Source: Calendula officinalis (lineage: Eukaryota; Streptophyta; Magnoliopsida; Asterales; Asteraceae). From it: a DNA stretch of 64,000 nt. Below, piece after piece: positions 58,946 to 64,000 of this stretch. The position numbers and the translations under genes are program-made. Location: contig OY970820.1 in the NCBI GenBank assembly GCA_963853835.1, forward strand, positions 18,717,873 to 18,781,872, read 5' to 3'. Position 1 is the stretch's first letter. Each line of letters starts with the position of its first letter. The notes beneath the pieces were generated by a model. That model worked only from the letters and a program-made list of their open reading frames with translations, had not been told where the DNA came from and did not search any database.

Positions 58946-61900
58946 TCAAGCATTCAACATACCCATCTCGCTGATAAAAAAATTGAAGCGTTTTTCATCT
59001 AAAGGCTTAGTGAATAAGTCAGCTAGCTGAAGGTCTGTTGAAATGAAATGGAGTTCCACGTCACCTTGTTCAATGTGATCTCTAATAAAATGATACCTTA
59101 TGTCGATATGTTTGGTTCTTGAGTGAAGAACAAGATTGTTGGTGATTGCAATAGCACTAGTGTTATCACAATAGATAGGAACTTTGCAAAAGTTCATATC
59201 GAAATCAACAAGCTGATTCTTCATCCAAAGGACTTGAGTACAGCAGCTTCCAGCAGCAACATATTATGCTTCAGCTGTGGAGGTAGAAAAAGTACTTTGT
59301 TTCTTGCTTGTCCAGCTGACTAGCTTTCCTCCAAGCAGCTGACATCCTCCCGTGGTGCTCTTTCTATCCATCTTGCAACCTGCAAAGTCTGAATCTGAAT
59401 AGCCAATTAGATCAAACCCGGAGTCTTTGGAATACCAAAGACCTAGGCTTGGAGTACCCTTACGGTACCTCAAAATTCTTTTAGCAGCTATTAAGTGAGA
59501 TTCTCTAGGATCAGCTTGATACCTAGCACACATGCAAGTAGCAAACATAATATCTGGTCTGCTGGCAGTGAGATAGAGTAACGATCCAATGATTCCTCTA
59601 TAGAATGTGACATCAACTGATTTCTCAGTTATGTCAGCATCTAGATTGTTTGGATGAGCCATTGGAGTTTTCATGGATGATGATGAATTCATGTCAAATT
59701 TCTTTAAAAGATCTTTGATATATTTTTCTTGATTTATAAAAATTTCATTTTTAGATTGCTTAACTTGTAAGCCAAGAAAATATGTTAATTCACCCATCAT
59801 ACTCATCTCATACTTTGTAGACATAAGTTTTGAAAAACGTCTACAAAGTTTTTCATCAGTAGCACCAAAAATTATGTCATCCACATAAATTTGAACAAGA
59901 ATGATATCACCTTTGATTTTGCGAATGAATAAGGTTTTATCAATCTTTCCCCTGGTGAAATCATTTGCTATGAGGAACGTGGAGAGTGTATCATACCATG
60001 CACGAGGAGCTTGTTTCAACCCATACAGCGCCTTATCCAGTTTAAACACATAGTCTAAATACTTAGGATTTTCAAAACTTGGTGGTTGTTTAACATATAC
60101 TTCCTCTTGCAGATTCCCGTTTAAGAACGCACTCTTTTCGTCCATCTGAAAAACTGTGAAGTTCTTGTACGCAGCGTAGGCTAGAAATATTCTAATAGCC
60201 TCAAGCCTAGCCACTGGAGCAAATGTTTCTTCGAAATCGTTTCCTTCCTCTTGTCTATATCCTTGTGCAACAAGTCTAGCCTTGTTGCGAATAACCACAC
60301 CTTCTTCATCCATTTTATTTCTAAATACCCATTTTGTACCAATGATAGTCTTTCCAGCTAGTGGGGGCACCAGCTGCCATACCTTGTTGACCTCAAATTG
60401 GTTAAGTTCTTCCTGCATCGCTTAAATCCAGCTTGAGTCTTCTAAAGCATCTTTAATATTTTTCGGTTCTTCAGTTGCTAAGAAACAAGACCATAAGCAG
60501 AGATTGCATGATGCTTTACTTCTTGTGACAACTCCTTGCTGTGGATCTCCAATGATTAGATCAATTGGATGTTCTGAGGTCCACTTTGATTGAGGAGCAG
60601 CTGTAGAAGAGGAAGATTCAGCAGAATTAGATCCTTGTTGAGCGGCTGACTGCTCAGCAGGATGAATTACTTCATTTTGAACGGATCTTCTTGAAGTATG
60701 AAGAGGTGGCTTAGAGATAGCCTTGGATGATGCTCTAGCAGTTAGAATCTCTTGTTGAACAACTGCAATATCTACAAGATATGTAGGAGCATCATGAAAC
60801 GTCTCATCTGATTCATTTATGGGAACATCAAAGAGGTTTAAAGCATCGGAGAATGCTTCAGCTGTATCATCAGGAGATGGTTCAGCTGATCTCTGAAATG
60901 CATCAGACGAGTCAGCAGAGGTGGGGTTCAAGGCCTTTGAGTGTTCTTCAAAAGTAACATTTATGGACTCTTCCAATGTTTGACTTCTTTTGTTGAAAAC
61001 TATGTATGCCTTGGATATAGTGGAGTATCCCAAGAAAATGGCTTCATCATCTTTAGAATCAAATTTACTTAGCTGATCTCGTGTGTTTAACACAAAACAC
61101 ACACAGCCAAACACATGAAAGAAACCGATGCAAGGTTTCCTTTGACGAAAAATCTCATTAGAAGTCTTCTTGTGTCTCTTCACGTAGAGAGACCTATTTT
61201 GAGTAAAACAAGTTGTGTTAACAGCTTCTGCCCAAAATTGCTTAGGCATGTTTGACTTAGCAAGCATTGTTCTTGCAGCTTCTATTAGGGTTATGTTCCT
61301 TCTTTCAGCAACACCATTTTGTTGAGGTGTTCTAGCAGCTGAGAAGTTTTGGGAGATCCCAACATCTGAACAGAAGTCTTCTAAAGTCTTGTTCATGAAT
61401 TCAGTACCATTGTCTGATCTCAGCATCTTGACTCTAGACCCATTTAGAAGTTCCATCCTTTTGATGAACTTGATAATCTCTTCAGCTGCATCACTTTTGT
61501 GACGAAGAAATATTACCCAAGTATATCGTGAATACTCATCAACGATAACAAGTGTATACTTCTTTCCACCTAGGCTTTCAGTACTCATAGGACCAAAGAG
61601 GTCCATATGAAGCATGTGAAGGCAGCGGTCGATGGAAAAACATTGCTTTGATTTGAATGAGCTTTCATGTTGCTTGCCTTGTTCACAAGCTGAACAAAGC
61701 TTATCCTTTTCATACATGATTTGTGGTAGACCATTCACCAGCTGACCTCGAGCCAGCTTCGATATATTTTTGAAGTTTAGGTGAGAGAGCCTTTTATGCC
61801 ACAACCAGTTCAGCTCTTCAGTAGAATGAGAGAATAGTCAAACTTCTTGATTTTGAGGATTCATGTCAAGTGTATAAACATTCTTGGTTCTTGGAGCAAC

Positions 61901-62222
61901 CAATACTACCTTTCCACTTTTATCCGCCACCGTTCCTCTGTATTCATTAAAGTTCACTGAGAACTTTGCATCATAAAGTTGGCTAATGCTGATTAGATTA
62001 TGTTTCAGCCCATTCACATAACCAACTCTTGTGATTTTTACGGATCCATTGGAAATGGTTCCATAACCTTCAGTTGAGCCTCTACCGTTATCACCAAAAA
62101 TTACTTAGGGACCAGCACAAACTTCAAACTCTTCCAGCAGGGATTTGTATCCAGACATGTGTCTCGAGCAACCACTGTCTAAGTACCAGACATGTTTGCT
62201 TTCATCACCCTGCACATAAATT
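58946..62222 (-). pseudogene. Sire-type pol (protease, integrase, RT, RNase H)
   Basis: All domains are in one minus-strand frame. The protease has WYLDSGCSRHM near 62180. The pre-integrase HHCC starts WHKRLSHLN, with CSACEQGKQ. The integrase core has MDLFGP, RSDNGTEF and NGVAERRN (DDE intact). RT has YVDDIIFGA. RNase H has YSDSDFAGC, then STAEA, then CDNTSAIAI. Four premature stops: 62105-62107, 61838-61840, 60419-60421 and 59264-59266. No frameshift or deletion. The damage is therefore light, all by point change. Confidence 0.92.
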
Positions 62223-62229
62223 AAAAGAC

Positions 62230-64000
62230 TTAGTTCTTTTTGGGAACCCACACTTCTGTGGGTCCTTGTGATTTCCCGCTGGAACTCACAGATGTTGATT
62301 TTTCAGAGGACTCACAAGCTGAGGTTGGGGAAGGTCTCAGGCATGTGCTGTCACACTCACTTGCCATATGCCCACGATCTCCACACTTATAGCATTTTCT
62401 GTTTCTTTGCAGTGGAGTAGAGGGCGAAGCAATAGGATTGGGAACTGGACCCAAAATACCTTTCATTTTCTGATTATCGGAGATAGTCAGATTTTGAACG
62501 AGTGATGTCAGCTTGCTGACCTTTCCTTTCAGTCGTCTAACAGACACAACTGAATAAGGACTTGGAGTGTTTTTAGGAACACTCATACCTTTGTTCTTTG
62601 CAGCTCGAGTACGAACTCCAACTGGCTCACCCTTGGAGGGTGTAAGAACAGTTTTCTTTCCTGCTGTTTTGCTAGTCTTCTGCTGAAGTCTAGTAGAGGA
62701 GGCAGCAGGTGCTGAACCCAAGATAGATTTTCTTGGCTCAACAATTACTACAGTAGGTGTCCTAACAACCATGGCAGAGGAGTCAGCTGATGACTCGTCA
62801 CTAGTAGCTACAGAAGGATCTTCTGAGGACATCTTAGTAGCAAAGGTTTTGGTGGACCTAACAAAGGAACTAAAAACCAACTCTTCAGCTGGCACAAAAG
62901 CATCAGCTGACGAGTAGTACAGATCATCTGTACTGCTGTCAGGTACAGCGGCTGCCGCAAGGAAGTCTCCTCCTAGTACAACTTGTACTTGACTAGGGAT
63001 TTGTGAGTTAACACATTCACTCACACGTTTGGATGAACGAGACCATGATTCACAAATCTTTTTAATTGCTTCAAGTTCTTTAACTTTTTCACTTGGATCA
63101 TATTGAAGAACTGAGTTTATGAATTTTGTTTCAGAAAGATCTTCTTTTAAAGTTTTGTGATCAATTAAACGTTCTTTTAAAAATGCATTTTCACGTAGAA
63201 TAGCACTATGTTTATCCAAACATTCACCTTTCAGGTGATTAATGAAGTGCAAGTCACAAATAAAAGAATCAACAATATCTTTGGCTTTAGTAGCCTCAAC
63301 AGAGATTAGAGAGGTTACCTTTTTATGAACAATGTTGACCCATTTATAAGAACTAGCATCATCAGCTGTAATACTTTCATCATCATCAGCACGAGCCATC
63401 AAACACATTGTGGCCATTTGTTCATCATCATCAGATGAGCTGTCACCTGAGCCAGCCCAGTCATGAGTTTCAGCTACGAGACCCTTGTCAGCGGCTTTGC
63501 CTTCAAGTGCCTTCTTTTCTTCTAGGATCTTTTTGGTGAAGGCTTGTAGCTTTTTGTATTTCTCTTCAATGGACTTACCAGTTGAAGATGATGAACTTGC
63601 TTTCTTCTGCTTGCAGTCGTTAGCATAGTGTCCCTTCTTGTTATAGTTGTAGCAAGTTATCTCAGAGATGTCAGGTGTACTCCCAGAGGGTCTAAAAGGT
63701 ACAGCTGACGAGATAGATCTACTACTTGATCCTCTAGCTGAGGAGCCAGACTTGTTTTTAAAGAATTTTCTATTTTTAACAAGTAAGGCAAGCTCAGATA
63801 TAAGGGCAGCGTTGTCTTCGTCTTCATCGACTTCTTCGATGCTGACTTCAGGCATGCTGAACAAACCAGCAGCTGAAGTGATGTCAGCTTCATCATCTGA
63901 TGGAGGATATTCGATTCTGCTGGGCTTGTTTAGAGAAACAAGAGCAGTCGAAGATCCAGATGGACTCACTTTAGAGTCCTTTGGAGGTTGAAATTTGTTG
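62230..64000 (-). CDS. gag: Sire-type gag, C-terminal part (truncated by the window)
   Basis: Open from the window edge to the stop at 62230; the N-terminal capsid part lies beyond 64000. The GTG at 63969 is not the start, because the frame stays open upstream. Two zinc-knuckle positions: one near 63655-63612 reads CYNYNKKGHYANDC, with Tyr where the second Cys should be. The other, near 62390, is intact (CYKCGDRGHMASEC). Between them is a long Ser/Asp/Thr-rich linker with a coiled-coil-like patch. It ends VWVPKKN and stops; pol resumes in the -1 frame. Intact as an ORF, but the first knuckle is damaged. Confidence 0.88.
   Translation of the reverse strand, partial: NKFQPPKDSKVSPSGSSTALVSLNKPSRIEYPPSDDEADITSAAGLFSMPEVSIEEVDEDEDNAALISELALLVKNRKFFKNKSGSSARGSSSRSISSAVPFRPSGSTPDISEITCYNYNKKGHYANDCKQKKASSSSSTGKSIEEKYKKLQAFTKKILEEKKALEGKAADKGLVAETHDWAGSGDSSSDDDEQMATMCLMARADDDESITADDASSYKWVNIVHKKVTSLISVEATKAKDIVDSFICDLHFINHLKGECLDKHSAILRENAFLKERLIDHKTLKEDLSETKFINSVLQYDPSEKVKELEAIKKICESWSRSSKRVSECVNSQIPSQVQVVLGGDFLAAAAVPDSSTDDLYYSSADAFVPAEELVFSSFVRSTKTFATKMSSEDPSVATSDESSADSSAMVVRTPTVVIVEPRKSILGSAPAASSTRLQQKTSKTAGKKTVLTPSKGEPVGVRTRAAKNKGMSVPKNTPSPYSVVSVRRLKGKVSKLTSLVQNLTISDNQKMKGILGPVPNPIASPSTPLQRNRKCYKCGDRGHMASECDSTCLRPSPTSACESSEKSTSVSSSGKSQGPTEVWVPKKN

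Larger units (their letters stand above)
53079..64000 (-). mobile_element. Ty1/copia element of the Sire type, incomplete at the window edge
   Basis: Minus-strand element with, in transcript order, gag (running in from beyond 64000), protease, integrase, RT, RNase H, a long ORF in the env position, purine tract and 3' LTR. The extra ORF after pol and a total length over 10.9 kb are Sire/Maximus-lineage features. Pol is in one frame with four stops. The bases before the LTR are TCACT (53074-53078), the expected duplication to look for past the 5' LTR. Confidence 0.92.

Overview
This window is nuclear DNA of a flowering plant, most likely a eudicot. The evidence is split genes with GT-AG introns, an extensin, a chitinase-like cell-wall protein, a plastid-targeted membrane protein, and plant-type transposons of almost every order. 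I cannot name the species. The DNA is AT-rich and repeat-dominated: four or five host-type loci lie among nested elements.

Layout. (1) ~170-15653 (+): an old L1-type LINE (RRM-containing ORF1, endonuclease/RT ORF2), split by a gag-only, non-autonomous Ty1/copia element (1615-9927, 5-bp target duplication ATAAC) and by a 1.8-kb solo LTR (12535-14347, duplication CTTGG). (2) 15654-20062: no genes; a cluster of CACATGTG palindromes and a Harbinger-type MITE. (3) 20063-29665 (+): a decayed Tat-lineage Ty3/gypsy element with gag, protease, RT, two RNase H domains, a deleted integrase, an antisense gene that looks spliced, and a 3' tandem-repeat region. (4) 30796-36237: a Stowaway MITE, then a two-exon hybrid extensin with a central pollen Ole e 1 domain. 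(5) 36646-41382: an inverted-repeat element and a probable Helitron holding exon-like fragments, one resembling AP-4 beta-adaptin. (6) 42014-44425 (-): a chitinase-like CTL1/CTL2-type gene with a 5'UTR intron. (7) 45062-47633 (-): a PIF/Harbinger transposase broken by a second copy of the LTR seen at 12535. (8) ~49214-51353 (-): a multi-exon plastid membrane protein of unknown function, with a hAT MITE immediately upstream. (9) 53079-64000 (-): an incomplete Sire-type Ty1/copia element inserted into a Stowaway MITE; it has a 3' LTR, a long env-position ORF, pol, and a gag that runs off the window.

The intact-looking host genes (extensin, CTL-like, plastid protein) share no pathway, although the first two both act in cell-wall assembly. 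The transposon ORFs all carry stops, shifts or deletions, except the small copia gag.

The most unusual signals are structural. The non-autonomous copia element is largely built of short perfect hairpins, some keeping the same loop while both arms change together. The solo LTR carries an array of five hairpins around a constant GAATGCCTCC loop, and the second copy keeps it. The Tat element has a 69-bp hairpin repeat just upstream of its TATA box, and an antisense gene whose exons join in frame.
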